This document shows positions 35,476-44,493 of a stretch of DNA of 64,000 bases, piece after piece. Source of the stretch: Balneola sp. EhC07 (GTDB lineage Bacteria > Bacteroidota > Rhodothermia > Balneolales > Balneolaceae); contig NZ_LXYG01000016.1 in the NCBI RefSeq assembly GCF_001650905.1, positions 275,565 through 339,564 of the forward strand. The letters run 5' to 3'. A program made the position numbers and the translations under genes. Within the stretch, counting starts at the first letter, position 1, and the number at the start of each line of letters is the position of its first letter. The notes under the pieces were generated by a model that was given only the letters and a program-made list of their open reading frames with translations, was not told the origin of the DNA and searched no databases.

Positions 35476-36416
35476 AGAATGTAAAAGGAATAGGTTTACT
35501 GATAGTACTTGGAGTTATAGGTTTAGTAGCATCGCAAGCACTATTTATCGTATCAGAAAAAGAGCAAGTAATTATAACCCAATTTGGTGAACCAATAGGC
35601 GAAGCCATTACAGAGCCTGGCTTAAATGTTAAAATTCCATTTCTGCACAAGGCTAATTTCTTTGAAAGAAGATATTTGGAATGGGATGGTGACCCGAATC
35701 AGGTTCCAACGAAAGATAAAGTATTTATTTTTGTGGATACATACGCCAGATGGCAGATAACGGATCCTCTTAAGTATTTCGAGACTCTTGGTGATGAAGA
35801 CGGTGCTCAATCACGACTTGATGATATTTTGGATGGGGAAACCAGAAATGCAGTTGCTGCTAACGATCTGGTTGAACTTATTCGTAGCACGAATCGTGAA
35901 CCCGCTCAACCGGATGAGATAGCAGATATTGTTAGTGATTCTCTGCAAGCCATTAATGTTGGGCGCGACGAAATTCAGGAGGAAATTCAGAAACTGGCTA
36001 ACGAAAGAGCTAAAGACTTAGGTATTGCGGTTCTGGATTTCCGGTTCAAGCGAATCAACTATGCTGAAGAAGTACGTCGTACAGTTTATGATCGTATGAT
36101 CTCTGAGAGAAACAGAATTGCGGATAAATTCCGGTCTGAAGGTCAGGGTGAAGCATCTAAGATCAATGGTGAAAAAGAACGTGAGTTGAAAAGAATTCAA
36201 TCAGAAGCTTTCCGTGAAGCAGAAACCATTCGTGGTAGAGCCGATGCAGAAGCAGCAGCTATCTATAACGATGCTTATAATAAAACCAGACAAGCAAGAG
36301 AATTATATGCATTTGTTAAAAGTATGGAAGCTTACGGCAGAACAATTGACAAGGAAACTTCACTTATCATATCTACGGATAGTGAGTTTTACAGATATCT
36401 GAATTCTATCGACTAA
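35472..36416 (+). CDS. hflC: FtsH protease activity modulator HflC
   Basis: The partner of HflK: 314 residues with an N-terminal helix (LLIVLGVIGLVASQALFIV), the SPFH core EKEQVIITQFGEPIGEAITE, FIFVDTYARWQITDPLKYFE, and the characteristic helical segment RMISERNRIADKFRSEGQGE, ending with the DFRFKRINYAEEV-type motifs. It overlaps hflK by four bases and is followed by a terminator, so the operon ends here. In E. coli the complex restricts FtsH access to membrane-protein substrates. Confidence 0.93.
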   Translation: MKNVKGIGLLIVLGVIGLVASQALFIVSEKEQVIITQFGEPIGEAITEPGLNVKIPFLHKANFFERRYLEWDGDPNQVPTKDKVFIFVDTYARWQITDPLKYFETLGDEDGAQSRLDDILDGETRNAVAANDLVELIRSTNREPAQPDEIADIVSDSLQAINVGRDEIQEEIQKLANERAKDLGIAVLDFRFKRINYAEEVRRTVYDRMISERNRIADKFRSEGQGEASKINGEKERELKRIQSEAFREAETIRGRADAEAAAIYNDAYNKTRQARELYAFVKSMEAYGRTIDKETSLIISTDSEFYRYLNSID

Positions 36417-36439
36417 TAGTTCGGATGATTAATTTTATC

Positions 36440-36473
36440 AAAAGCGAAGCCTTATCAGGCTTCGCTTTTTTTA
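36440..36473 (+). terminator. Terminator after hflC
   Basis: AAAAGCGAAGCC pairs with GGCTTCGCTTTT around a six-base loop and is followed by more T. The right arm overlaps the 3' end of the convergent CPBP gene, so that gene's last codons form part of the stem. Confidence 0.88.
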
Positions 36474-37378
36474 TTGGGTTTGAAATCACTCCTAAAACTC
36501 TCATGGAGTTCTAACTTCCCGTATGGATTTTGTTTTCGGGCATATAAAAGAATACAGATCAGAATAAAAATCATCCCTAAAATTCCCAGCAATCCGGCCT
36601 CGGGTCCAAACTTACCACCCGTCCAAATATCCGGACCAATTTCGTTTGTTTGGAGCACAGACCGTCTTCCATCAAGTCCGCTTACAGGTAATCCGTAAAT
36701 TCCACCCATTACCCAGTTCCATGAAAAGTGAATTCCTATCGACATCGCCAGCCTTCCGGTCAATAGAAATGGAACAGCGAGCATAAAGCCCGCCAGAATA
36801 ATATTAAAGGTAGAAATTGCAGATGCATTTGGATTTCCTGCATGGGCAAAACCGAAAAGTACTGATGTTAAAATAACAGCAATCCATGAAGCTTGTTTAG
36901 AAGTAATTTTTCCGAAAGTAAATCCTTCAGCTAAGTTTTTTATGGGGTAACCTCGAAACAGCAGTTCTTCATAAAACCCAACTGAAAGCATTGTCATGAA
37001 GTATGTAAACGCTGACCATCCCCACATTTCAATACCTGCTCTTTGCCAACCGTAACCTGTAATTTCCAGCCAGGAAAATCCGTATTCGATCGAAAAAATG
37101 ATGGTCTGGGCCAGAAAAGCGATAAAAACTCCGAGCCCAAACTCTATCCACCATACTTTTGAGACCTCGAGACCAATCGAAGAAACAGGTCTTTTATCCA
37201 TTCCCTTTACAACAAGAAAAGCAGCTAGGAGGCATCCTAAAGAGATGGAGAGCGAAGCTACCCAGCTAATGGAAATAAGGCTAGAAGGTCTTATGAAAAG
37301 AATAGAAATAACCAAAAATACCACGATTCGAATTCCGGCCCGGAACCTCTGTTCAGAATTATTGTAAAGAATATTCAT
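36455..37378 (-). CDS. CPBP-family intramembrane glutamic endopeptidase
   Basis: The 307-residue membrane protein has about eight helices and the CPBP/Abi motifs EELLFRGYPIKNL (about residue 140), VLFGFAHAGNPNA (about residue 188) and IGIHFSWNWVMGGIYGLPVSG (about residue 230). The paired Glu and the His residues form the predicted active site. Members process prenylated or other membrane proteins, and some act in bacteriocin immunity; the role here is unknown. It is convergent with hflC and shares its terminator region. Confidence 0.85.
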   Translation of the reverse strand: MNILYNNSEQRFRAGIRIVVFLVISILFIRPSSLISISWVASLSISLGCLLAAFLVVKGMDKRPVSSIGLEVSKVWWIEFGLGVFIAFLAQTIIFSIEYGFSWLEITGYGWQRAGIEMWGWSAFTYFMTMLSVGFYEELLFRGYPIKNLAEGFTFGKITSKQASWIAVILTSVLFGFAHAGNPNASAISTFNIILAGFMLAVPFLLTGRLAMSIGIHFSWNWVMGGIYGLPVSGLDGRRSVLQTNEIGPDIWTGGKFGPEAGLLGILGMIFILICILLYARKQNPYGKLELHESFRSDFKPNKKSEA

Positions 37379-37449
37379 GCGGGTTGGCTTGTTATTAACT
37401 TGTTCAATCCATTCCTTAAAATACTAACTCTTTAAAGAACTACATCATT

Positions 37450-38103
37450 ATGAAAAGATATGTTTTGCATACCGAGAAAGAAATTATAGAAGAAAATTTT
37501 AGTGTTACATCTTCATCAGAGTCACTATTTGAGCCTTCCTATAATGTTTTTCCGGGATCTCCAATGCCTGTAGTTTTTCATGATTCTGAGCGGGAAATAA
37601 AATCAGCGGTTTGGGGAATCAGTTCGAAAAAAGAAAAAATAACAAGCTTCAGCAAAAGTGAAGTGGAAGAGAACTCGATAAAAGACCGTAACTTAAAACC
37701 CTGTCTGATTCCGGCAAGCGGCTTTTACTTATGGAAGCAATCTGTTGATGATAAATACCCTTTTTATATAAGAATGTTGGGAAGAGAGGTGCTGGGGTTG
37801 TCAGGACTGTATCAGGAAACTGAAGACAAGAGCGGAAAGAAGTCATTGGAATTTGCTGTAATTACAAAAGCATCAAATGTACTGCTTCAGCCACTAGAGC
37901 CTACTATGCCTTGTATTTTAGATCCCGAGAATTTTGAGCAATGGATAAAAGGAAATGAAAAGGAGGTACTGCAATCTCAGTTTCAGGACACGCAATTAAT
38001 ACCGGATCTAGCGGTATACAGAGTACCGGAACTGGTTAATGATCCATCAAATAATTCTAAGGAACTTATACAGGCTATCCCAAAGCTGAGAGACGATGAC
38101 TAA
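37450..38103 (+). CDS. SRAP/YedK-family protein with lost active-site residues
   Basis: The fold signature is clear: PSYNVFPGSPMPVVF (family YNxxPxxxxPV), SAVWGISSKK, KPCLIPASGFYLWKQSVDDK followed by YPFYIRMLG, GLSGLY, and EFAVITKASN with MPCIL. SRAP proteins such as E. coli YedK and human HMCES bind abasic sites in single-stranded DNA with Cys2. Here the protein starts M-K-R-Y with no Cys2. The catalytic Glu of GFYEW is Leu (GFYLW), the His of the I-H-D-R-M-P motif is Glu (LEPTMPCIL), and the N-A-R-x-E motif is replaced by VEENSI. Ordinary crosslinking chemistry therefore looks lost, while the fold remains. It is 217 residues, a normal length. No in-frame upstream start supplies a Cys. Confidence 0.8.
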   Translation: MKRYVLHTEKEIIEENFSVTSSSESLFEPSYNVFPGSPMPVVFHDSEREIKSAVWGISSKKEKITSFSKSEVEENSIKDRNLKPCLIPASGFYLWKQSVDDKYPFYIRMLGREVLGLSGLYQETEDKSGKKSLEFAVITKASNVLLQPLEPTMPCILDPENFEQWIKGNEKEVLQSQFQDTQLIPDLAVYRVPELVNDPSNNSKELIQAIPKLRDDD

Positions 38104-38168
38104 AGGAAATTTTGATTCCATAACTGATTCGATTAATATTCTTAAAACTTTAAATAAGCGGAGGAGTT

Positions 38169-38552
38169 ATGGAAGGCAAGAATATGGCAGTTTGGTTTGA
38201 GATACCTGTTCAGGACATTCAAAGAGCTAAAAAATTCTACGAGACTATTTTTGATATAGAACTTTCAGGCATGGATATGGGAGATGAGTTCAAAATGGAA
38301 GTTTTTCCGGGCGATCAGGATTCCGTAAGTGGCGCATTGGTGTACAATGATTCATGGTACAAACCAAGTAAAACAGATGGGCCTTTGCTTTATCTGAATG
38401 GTAATCCTGATTTGCAAGCTGTTCAGGATAAGATTGAAGCCGCAGGCGGAACCGTTACAATTCCAAAACGACAAATTTCTCCCGATTATGGCTATATGGC
38501 TGTCTTTGAAGACACCGAAGGGAATAGAATGGCATTACATTCTGATAGTTGA
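38169..38552 (+). CDS. VOC family (glyoxalase/bleomycin-resistance-like) protein
   Basis: The 127-residue single-module protein starts after a strong ribosome site (GGAGGAG). The VOC pattern is AVWFEIPVQDIQRAKKFYET, GMDMGDEFKMEVF, VQDKIEAAGGTVTIPKRQIS and DYGYMAVFEDTEGNRMALH. The family binds small molecules and includes isomerases, dioxygenases and resistance proteins. The substrate cannot be named from this. It reads toward the small membrane-protein gene with one base between stop and start, so the two are coupled. Confidence 0.85.
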   Translation: MEGKNMAVWFEIPVQDIQRAKKFYETIFDIELSGMDMGDEFKMEVFPGDQDSVSGALVYNDSWYKPSKTDGPLLYLNGNPDLQAVQDKIEAAGGTVTIPKRQISPDYGYMAVFEDTEGNRMALHSDS

Positions 38553-38553
38553 C

Positions 38554-38943
38554 ATGACAAAAGCCAAAAAGCATGGGCTATTTTTTACAATATCTCTACT
38601 GGTAACTTTACTGATAAACTTATCAGCTATTGTATTAGGATTTGCAATTATTTCCTTAGAAGAATTTGTTAGTTCAATCTTTGAAACGCCATTTAGTTAC
38701 TGGTTTTATTTTCCAGTTGCTTTCTTTTTATATCTAAATATTTATTTAGTTTTCGCGATTCTAAATTGGAAACAGTGGTCTGTGAGGGCATTCTTTTTGT
38801 CAAATTTTATACTTTTTGCTTTTGTGATTTCAATAGAGAAGATTATGATTCTCTCTTTTCTTCCAATATTTACAATTGTGTTAATAGCTAGTGCGTTATT
38901 TTTTGAAAAAGAAAAGGGTATATGGTTTAAGAAAAGTCACTAA
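38554..38943 (+). CDS. Small membrane protein of unknown function
   Basis: From the ATG at 38554, one base after the VOC stop codon, 129 residues are encoded with four hydrophobic helices (about residues 9-36, 48-72, 78-95 and 97-115) and a basic C-terminus (KGIWFKKSH). Longer frames that begin inside the VOC gene were not used because they read against it. No family is recognised. Coupling with the VOC gene suggests a shared operon only. Confidence 0.6.
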   Translation: MTKAKKHGLFFTISLLVTLLINLSAIVLGFAIISLEEFVSSIFETPFSYWFYFPVAFFLYLNIYLVFAILNWKQWSVRAFFLSNFILFAFVISIEKIMILSFLPIFTIVLIASALFFEKEKGIWFKKSH

Positions 38944-38989
38944 CACTAATGTAGAAAAATAATATACTTTGGAAACTTTTGACATAGTA

Positions 38990-39085
38990 ATGGTTATCGC
39001 CATCATCCTGTTTGCAAGGCTGGGAGTTCGGTTGGTGTACAGGTGGTACAATCAAAAAAATGAAGAAGATCCGCCGGAAGCGTGA
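38990..39085 (+). CDS. Possible 31-residue small membrane protein
   Basis: The frame encodes MVIAIILFARLGVRLVYRWY followed by NQKNEEDPPEA. It is a single hydrophobic helix, then a positive patch and an acidic tail, the layout of many small inner-membrane proteins. A TTG at 38969 would add seven residues. No strong ribosome site is seen. It is in the gap before the polyphosphate glucokinase gene and is close enough to the preceding membrane gene to be cotranscribed. Coding status is uncertain. Confidence 0.4.
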   Translation: MVIAIILFARLGVRLVYRWYNQKNEEDPPEA

Positions 39086-39095
39086 AGCAGATTTA

Positions 39096-39854
39096 TTATT
39101 GGGTGATCAGGCTATCTTTTTGTTTTAGTGAAGCGAAATAAGCTGCCCCCACAATGCTTGCTTCGTTTTTGAAAGTGGCAGGTTTAAGCTTGGTGTTGAT
39201 CTTAATAAAGGGGAATGTCTTTTCCGGTTTTTTACTTACTTGACCACCGAGTATAAAAAGATCGGGATGGAAAACACGTTCGTAATGTTCTAAAGAAGCC
39301 TGCAATCTTTTAGCCCACGTTTTTCTTTTGATACCTTCTTTTTTTCGAGCTTTGTTAGAAGCCTGATCTTCGATAGGGATTCCTTTGATCTGCATTAATC
39401 CGAGTTCAGTATTTGGAAGTAGCAATCCATTATTAAAAATGGAAGATCCCACGCCTGTTCCAACAGTTAATACAATAGTAGTTCCCCGTTGATTTTTACC
39501 TGCACCAAAAGTCATTTCAGCTAAACCTGTGGCGTCAGTATCATTAATAACATTTACATCGCAACCGGTAATTTCTGAAAAAAGATGATTGGCATCAGCG
39601 TCAACCCATGCTTCATTTATTCTGTTCGCAGACAGTACAATGCCTCTGTTCATTGCTGCCGGGAAAGCACAACCGATTGGGCCATCCCAATCAAACTGCT
39701 TAACAATGTGATGCATCTTTGAAATCAACTTATGAGGACGGGAGTCTTCAAGTTCACCGGTAGTTTTTTTCTTGGATATAATTTCTCCAAGAACGGTATT
39801 TACAATCGCTCCTTTTATTCCATAGCTGCCGATATCAATGCCAAGTACTTCCAA
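39096..39854 (-). CDS. ppgK: Polyphosphate glucokinase (ROK family)
   Basis: The 252-residue enzyme phosphorylates glucose with inorganic polyphosphate or ATP. ROK/PPGK motifs are LGIDIGSYGIKGAIVNT, IGCAFPAAMNRGIVLSANRI, DVNVINDTDATGLAEMTFGA, TIVLTVGTGVGSSIFNNGLL and PNTELGLMQIKG, with FHPDLFILGGQVSKKPEK near the end. The first motif has S-Y-G where most relatives have G-S-G. The start is a TTG at 39854 with no better codon in frame. The call of polyphosphate use rests on resemblance to PPGK rather than on a decisive residue. Confidence 0.85.
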   Translation of the reverse strand: MEVLGIDIGSYGIKGAIVNTVLGEIISKKKTTGELEDSRPHKLISKMHHIVKQFDWDGPIGCAFPAAMNRGIVLSANRINEAWVDADANHLFSEITGCDVNVINDTDATGLAEMTFGAGKNQRGTTIVLTVGTGVGSSIFNNGLLLPNTELGLMQIKGIPIEDQASNKARKKEGIKRKTWAKRLQASLEHYERVFHPDLFILGGQVSKKPEKTFPFIKINTKLKPATFKNEASIVGAAYFASLKQKDSLITQ

Positions 39855-39928
39855 ATTGTTAAATATACCTGTTAAGCTTTTTTATCTTAGAAAACACAAA
39901 AATTCTCTGTGTTCATTGTGGTTAAAAA

Positions 39929-42900
39929 TTACTTCTCAACCATTACCCAGCCTTTATTCTCCACCATGTCTTTGGCGTACTTCCATTTAATACCTTCTTT
40001 CACTTCACCAGTGGTGGTATTTTGGATGCTTACTTTGTCATTTCGGCCGGGTTCATCTTCAACCACAACAGGTTTACGTTTTACGTTTGGTCCCATTGGT
40101 TTTTGCTGATTCCCGTTCTGTGATTGCCCGCCTTGCATTCCCATATTAGTAGAGTCTGCCTGACTTGCTTTCATTCGACTGGTATCAAATCTGGATTTTT
40201 GCTTCTGAGCTTGCTGAAGGCTGTCATTATTTGCTTGCCCTTCCGGTATTGATTTCCAAATAGTAGAGATCACTTCGGTATTGATCATTCCGATCAACTG
40301 CTTGAACATATCAAAAGCTTCACGCTTGTACTCTAATAAAGGATCTTTTTGTCCGTACGCCCGAAGTCCGATACCTTCTTTTACAGAATCCAACTCACGC
40401 AAGTGTTGCATCCACTTGTCATCGATAGTTGCCAGAACAGCTGTTCTTTCCAGAGCCCGGGCTACTTCTTTACCTTCATTTTCTAACGCAGCGTCAACAT
40501 CTACAACCACACGCATTCTTTTAATGCCGTCAGTAAAAATTACCTGAACTCTTTCAGGTCGGTTTTCAGCTTCGCTTTCTGCAATTCGCTTCATCACTTC
40601 GTAAAGAGGTCTAGCCATACGTTCTTCTTTCTGGCGATAAACTTCCAACGCTTTGTCAATGATCTTGTCAACAAGTTCATCCGGATTCATTTTTCTCCAG
40701 GCTTCCTCATCAAACTCCACATCTACAGCAAGGTTAATCAGTATTTCCTGATGAAGACCAGCATAATCTCCTGCAGCAACATGATCCTCGACAAGATTTT
40801 CAACGAAATCTTCCAACATATCCATGATATCAGAGATCAACTGGTCTCCGGAAAGAGCGTGACGACGACGAGCATAGATCACATTACGCTGATTGTTTAA
40901 TACATCATCATATTCCAGCTGCTTCTTTCTTATGCTGAAGTTATTCTGCTCCACTTTTGATTGAGCGCGTTCCAAAGATTTTGTCATCCAAGGATGGGTA
41001 ATAACCTCACCTTCTTCAAAGTTCAATCGGTCCATCACATTGGCAACACGGTCTGAGCCAAACATAGACATCAGATTGTCTTCCAGAGAAACATAAAACT
41101 GAGATTCACCCGGATCACCCTGTCGACCGGAACGACCACGAAGCTGCAAATCAATTCGACGAGATTCATGTCGTTCAGTACCAAGAATTGCTAAACCGCC
41201 ATTTTCTTTTACTCCGGGAGCCAACTTAATATCTGTACCACGACCCGCCATATTCGTTGCCACGGTAACAGCTCCGGGCTGTCCGGCAGATTTTACGATC
41301 TCACTCTCACTCGCATGTTGTTTCGCGTTCAATACGTTATGAGGAATTCCCGCTCGTTGGAGCATTCTACTCATGGTTTCAGAAACATCAACGCTGGTAG
41401 TACCAACCAAAACAGGTTGTCCTTTTTCATGATATTCACGAACCTTTTCAATAGAGGCGTTGAATTTCTCGCGCTTCGTTTTAAAGATCAGATCCTCTTT
41501 ATCATCTCGCTGAATAGGTCGATTGGTTGGAATTACAACTACATCAAGATCATAAATTTCGTTGAATTCACCTTCTTCCGTTTCAGCAGTACCTGTCATG
41601 CCAGAAAGTTTGTGGTACATTCTGAAATAATTCTGAAGGGTAATAGTAGCGTACGTTTGTGTAGACGCTTCCACCTTTACTTGTTCTTTTGCTTCAATTG
41701 CCTGGTGTAAGCCATCAGAATAACGACGACCAGAAAGTACACGACCCGTATGTTCATCAATGATCTGAACTTTTCCATCCTGTACGATATACTCATCTTC
41801 TTTTTCGAAAAGAGTGTATGCCTTCAGTAGCTGATTTACAGTATGAATTCTATCACCACGCTCGGCAAATAATCTGTGAAGCTCATTGAAACGTTGCTCT
41901 CTTTCCTGGCGAACTTCTTCTTTAGCTTCCTCAATTTTTTTCTCTTTGTATTCGTCGCTGAGTTCTTTCTGTTTTACTTCTTCAACCTTTTCTGTTTCAA
42001 GTTGTTTAATTTCTTCTTCGATGTCTGAAGTTTCAGCACCCAGATCAGGAATTATAAAAAAGTCAGGATCTTCTCCTTTTTTGGTAATGAACTCACGACC
42101 TTTTTCAGTCATCTCTATAGAGTTTAATTTCATATCCACAGCGTAATACAAGTACTCGTCTACCTCAGGCATGTTCTTGGCATTATCCTGAAGGTAGAAT
42201 GCTTCTGTTTTTTGAATCATCTTCTGGATACTAGGCTCCTGAAGCATTTTTCTGAAACGTGAGTTCTTCGGAAATCCACGTTGTGCTCTGAATAACGCCA
42301 AACCGGCTTTTTCTTCATCCCCGGCTTCGAGATGTTTTTGAGCTTCCTTCACTAACTCAGAAACCAGTTTCTTTTGGGCGTCAACCAGCGACGCCATTCT
42401 TGGTTTCATTTCCTCATATTTATCCGACTTGTTATCGTTCGGAACCGGACCCGAAATAATAAGTGGTGTTCTTGCTTCATCAATAAGGATGGAATCAACC
42501 TCATCAATAATAGTATAGTGGTGCTCGCGCTGAACCAGTTGTTCCTTTTCGATTACCATGTTATCACGGAGGTAATCGAAGCCGAATTCGTTATTAGTTC
42601 CGTAAGTAATGTCTTTGCGGTATGCTTTTCTTCTACCTTCAGAATTTGGTTCGTAATTGTCAACGCAGGCAACTTCGAGTCCGTGGAAATTGAAGATAGG
42701 TTCGTTCCATTCGGCATCACGCTTTGCAAGATAATTGTTAACCGTAATTACATGAACACCACGTTCCGCAAGTGCGTTAAGATAAGCGGGGAAAATAGCG
42801 ACAAGTGTTTTACCTTCACCGGTTTTCATTTCTGCGATCTTTCCCTGATGAAGTGTAATTGCACCAACCAGCTGTACATCATAAGGAATCATATTCCATT

Positions 42901-43315
42901 CAACTTCATCGCCGGCTACTTTCCAGCTTTTACCGACAAATCGACGGCAGGTATCTTTAAGCACGGCATAAGCTTCGGGCAAAATGTCATCTAAAGTATC
43001 TTCAAGTATATCGAGCCACTCTTGTTCAAGGGTATCCAGTTCATCAGCTAACCTTCTGCTCTCACCTTGAGATAAGTTTTCAATGTCATCCATTTTAGCC
43101 TTTACTTCTTCTATTTTCTTAGAAGTTTCGGCGGTGGCATCCTTGATCTTTTGTTTGAACTCCTGAGTCTTTGCCTTCAGTTGTTCATCACTCAATTTCT
43201 CCATTTCAGGTCCCAGAGCATTGATTTCATCTACAATGGGTTGGATATTTTTAATGTCTTTTTCACTCTTGGAGCCAAAAATTTTGGTAATAACCTTTCC
43301 GATCTTGTCTAACAT
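39929..43315 (-). CDS. secA: Preprotein translocase ATPase SecA
   Basis: SecA drives unfolded proteins through SecYEG. The 1128 residues show the Walker A GKIAEMKTGEGKTLVAIFPA, the DEAD-type box TIIDEVDSILIDEARTPLI, the second motor domain with GTTSVDVSETMSRML and TNMAGRGTDIKLAPGV, then RIDLQLRGRSGRQGDPGES and the helical scaffold. Between the two motor domains sits a large charged insertion (about residues 320-480), which makes the protein about 230 longer than the E. coli enzyme, as usual in this lineage. The C-terminus is GWVMVEK without a zinc-binding SEC-C motif. Neighbouring genes are not functionally linked. Confidence 0.97.
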   Translation of the reverse strand: MLDKIGKVITKIFGSKSEKDIKNIQPIVDEINALGPEMEKLSDEQLKAKTQEFKQKIKDATAETSKKIEEVKAKMDDIENLSQGESRRLADELDTLEQEWLDILEDTLDDILPEAYAVLKDTCRRFVGKSWKVAGDEVEWNMIPYDVQLVGAITLHQGKIAEMKTGEGKTLVAIFPAYLNALAERGVHVITVNNYLAKRDAEWNEPIFNFHGLEVACVDNYEPNSEGRRKAYRKDITYGTNNEFGFDYLRDNMVIEKEQLVQREHHYTIIDEVDSILIDEARTPLIISGPVPNDNKSDKYEEMKPRMASLVDAQKKLVSELVKEAQKHLEAGDEEKAGLALFRAQRGFPKNSRFRKMLQEPSIQKMIQKTEAFYLQDNAKNMPEVDEYLYYAVDMKLNSIEMTEKGREFITKKGEDPDFFIIPDLGAETSDIEEEIKQLETEKVEEVKQKELSDEYKEKKIEEAKEEVRQEREQRFNELHRLFAERGDRIHTVNQLLKAYTLFEKEDEYIVQDGKVQIIDEHTGRVLSGRRYSDGLHQAIEAKEQVKVEASTQTYATITLQNYFRMYHKLSGMTGTAETEEGEFNEIYDLDVVVIPTNRPIQRDDKEDLIFKTKREKFNASIEKVREYHEKGQPVLVGTTSVDVSETMSRMLQRAGIPHNVLNAKQHASESEIVKSAGQPGAVTVATNMAGRGTDIKLAPGVKENGGLAILGTERHESRRIDLQLRGRSGRQGDPGESQFYVSLEDNLMSMFGSDRVANVMDRLNFEEGEVITHPWMTKSLERAQSKVEQNNFSIRKKQLEYDDVLNNQRNVIYARRRHALSGDQLISDIMDMLEDFVENLVEDHVAAGDYAGLHQEILINLAVDVEFDEEAWRKMNPDELVDKIIDKALEVYRQKEERMARPLYEVMKRIAESEAENRPERVQVIFTDGIKRMRVVVDVDAALENEGKEVARALERTAVLATIDDKWMQHLRELDSVKEGIGLRAYGQKDPLLEYKREAFDMFKQLIGMINTEVISTIWKSIPEGQANNDSLQQAQKQKSRFDTSRMKASQADSTNMGMQGGQSQNGNQQKPMGPNVKRKPVVVEDEPGRNDKVSIQNTTTGEVKEGIKWKYAKDMVENKGWVMVEK

Positions 43316-43496
43316 AAATTGTGCAAACTTTAAATAAATAAAATGATGTGTACGCTATTTACATACAGCATGATAAATTACGCAATTATTGTACCAATTT
43401 TTTATAGGAAGTAGGATATAAATAGTTAATAGTGGTTGTTAGTAATAAAAACCATATATTGCACACTTACACAAACAATTATATAAGTAAATTAAT

Positions 43497-43700
43497 ATGA
43501 GTACAGGAACAGTAAAGTGGTTTAATTCAGATAAAGGATATGGTTTTATAACACCTGACGAAGGTGGAAAAGACTTATTCGTACACCACTCTGAAATTCA
43601 AACTGATGGCTATGCAGAATTAAAGGATGGTCAAAAGGTAGAATATGAAGTAGGCGAAGGTCAAAAAGGACCATGCGCAAATAATGTTGTTGGTTTATAA
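43497..43700 (+). CDS. Cold-shock domain protein (CspA family)
   Basis: A 67-residue single cold-shock domain with RNA-binding motifs RNP1 KGYGFIT and RNP2 DLFVHHSEI. These proteins bind single-stranded RNA and melt secondary structure. The N-terminus [14 protein letters not shown] is canonical. The upstream 180 bases are AT-rich, and TATATTGC at 43455 preceded by TTG at 43436 is a weak promoter candidate. A terminator follows. Confidence 0.93.
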   Translation: MSTGTVKWFNSDKGYGFITPDEGGKDLFVHHSEIQTDGYAELKDGQKVEYEVGEGQKGPCANNVVGL

Positions 43701-43768
43701 GCCAATCATTACGTAGTTCCTGACTTAAAGAAAGGAATTTTCGGAAGCTTGCTTCCAACATAAAAATT

Positions 43769-43806
43769 AAAGCCTTGTTCTGTTTTCAGAGCAAGGCTTT
43801 TTTTAT
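43769..43806 (+). terminator. Terminator of the cold-shock gene
   Basis: AAAGCCTTGTTCTG pairs with CAGAGCAAGGCTTT around a four-base loop and is followed by TTTTT. Confidence 0.8.
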
Positions 43807-43854
43807 GGGCAAGATTAATAAATAGAAATCATTGAACAATAGTTTTTCTTTTCT

Positions 43855-44493
43855 TCAATCTTCGAACAAGATTTTCACTTCTACCTGATTAAGTTGATTG
43901 TGAGTTGCAAAAAAATTTTTCTTAGTACCAAACCATTTTAAAGCTTCTTGTTTACTGATATTCGTCGTTTTGTCCAGTAAATAGGAGTGCCAACTACTAA
44001 AAGGCCAGTTATTAGGAGTTTTCACAAAACCATGATGTACGGGGTTATTATGGATGTAGGCGATTAAACGAACGAAATATTTATCTGAATCGATTAGCTT
44101 ACGCCTGAAATTGGGAATGAAGAGACTGCCTTTACGATCGTATTTCTTGTTGATGGATTTGGTATAAGAATTAAAAAGATTGGAGAATTGTTGGCTAACA
44201 ATACTGTTCTCCAAACCTCCAAGGTCTGCCAGACCTTGGAGGTTTGGTTTATTCTTTTTCTTTCTAACAAATTCCAAAATTTCATCTTCTTTTCTAACCC
44301 GTATCATCAGATGTAGATGATTAGGCATCAGACAATAAGCAAATGTTTCTGCTACGGGATGAACATAATGTTGGTAACGCCGCAAGAAGTACCGAAAATT
44401 TTCATCACACCGAAATAAGTTTTCATTTCCATTGGCATGTGTCCAAATGTGATAAATATTTCCACTTTCAAGTGTTATCCGAGGTTGTGCCAT
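43855..44493 (-). CDS. REP-associated tyrosine transposase (RAYT, IS200-like)
   Basis: The start is the ATG at 44493; an upstream TTG would add nine residues. The Y1-transposase core is seen: AYCLMPNHLHLMIRV with the HUH motif as H-L-H near residue 59, followed by a Tyr-bearing helix (FNSYTKSINKKYDRKGSLF, Tyr110 or Tyr118). RAYTs are domesticated single-copy relatives of IS200 transposases thought to move short REP palindromes. This gene has no IS-type terminal repeats but carries a perfect 37-bp palindrome inside its own frame (44211-44247), translated as KPNLQGLADLGGLE. The C-terminus IAYIHNNPVHHGFV is typical. Confidence 0.85.
   Translation of the reverse strand: MAQPRITLESGNIYHIWTHANGNENLFRCDENFRYFLRRYQHYVHPVAETFAYCLMPNHLHLMIRVRKEDEILEFVRKKKNKPNLQGLADLGGLENSIVSQQFSNLFNSYTKSINKKYDRKGSLFIPNFRRKLIDSDKYFVRLIAYIHNNPVHHGFVKTPNNWPFSSWHSYLLDKTTNISKQEALKWFGTKKNFFATHNQLNQVEVKILFED
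44211..44247. repeat. REP-like perfect palindrome inside the transposase gene
   Basis: Arms CCAAACCTCCAAGGTCT and AGACCTTGGAGGTTTGG are perfect 17-bp complements around GCC. The element is coding in frame within the RAYT gene. A REP-type palindrome inside a RAYT reading frame is unusual; these normally flank the gene. Confidence 0.75.

Noticed and set aside
42374..42994. A long antisense open frame of 206 codons inside secA, and similar long frames opposite other genes
   Set aside because: SecA is unmistakable on the other strand and the antisense translation has no family motif or ribosome site.
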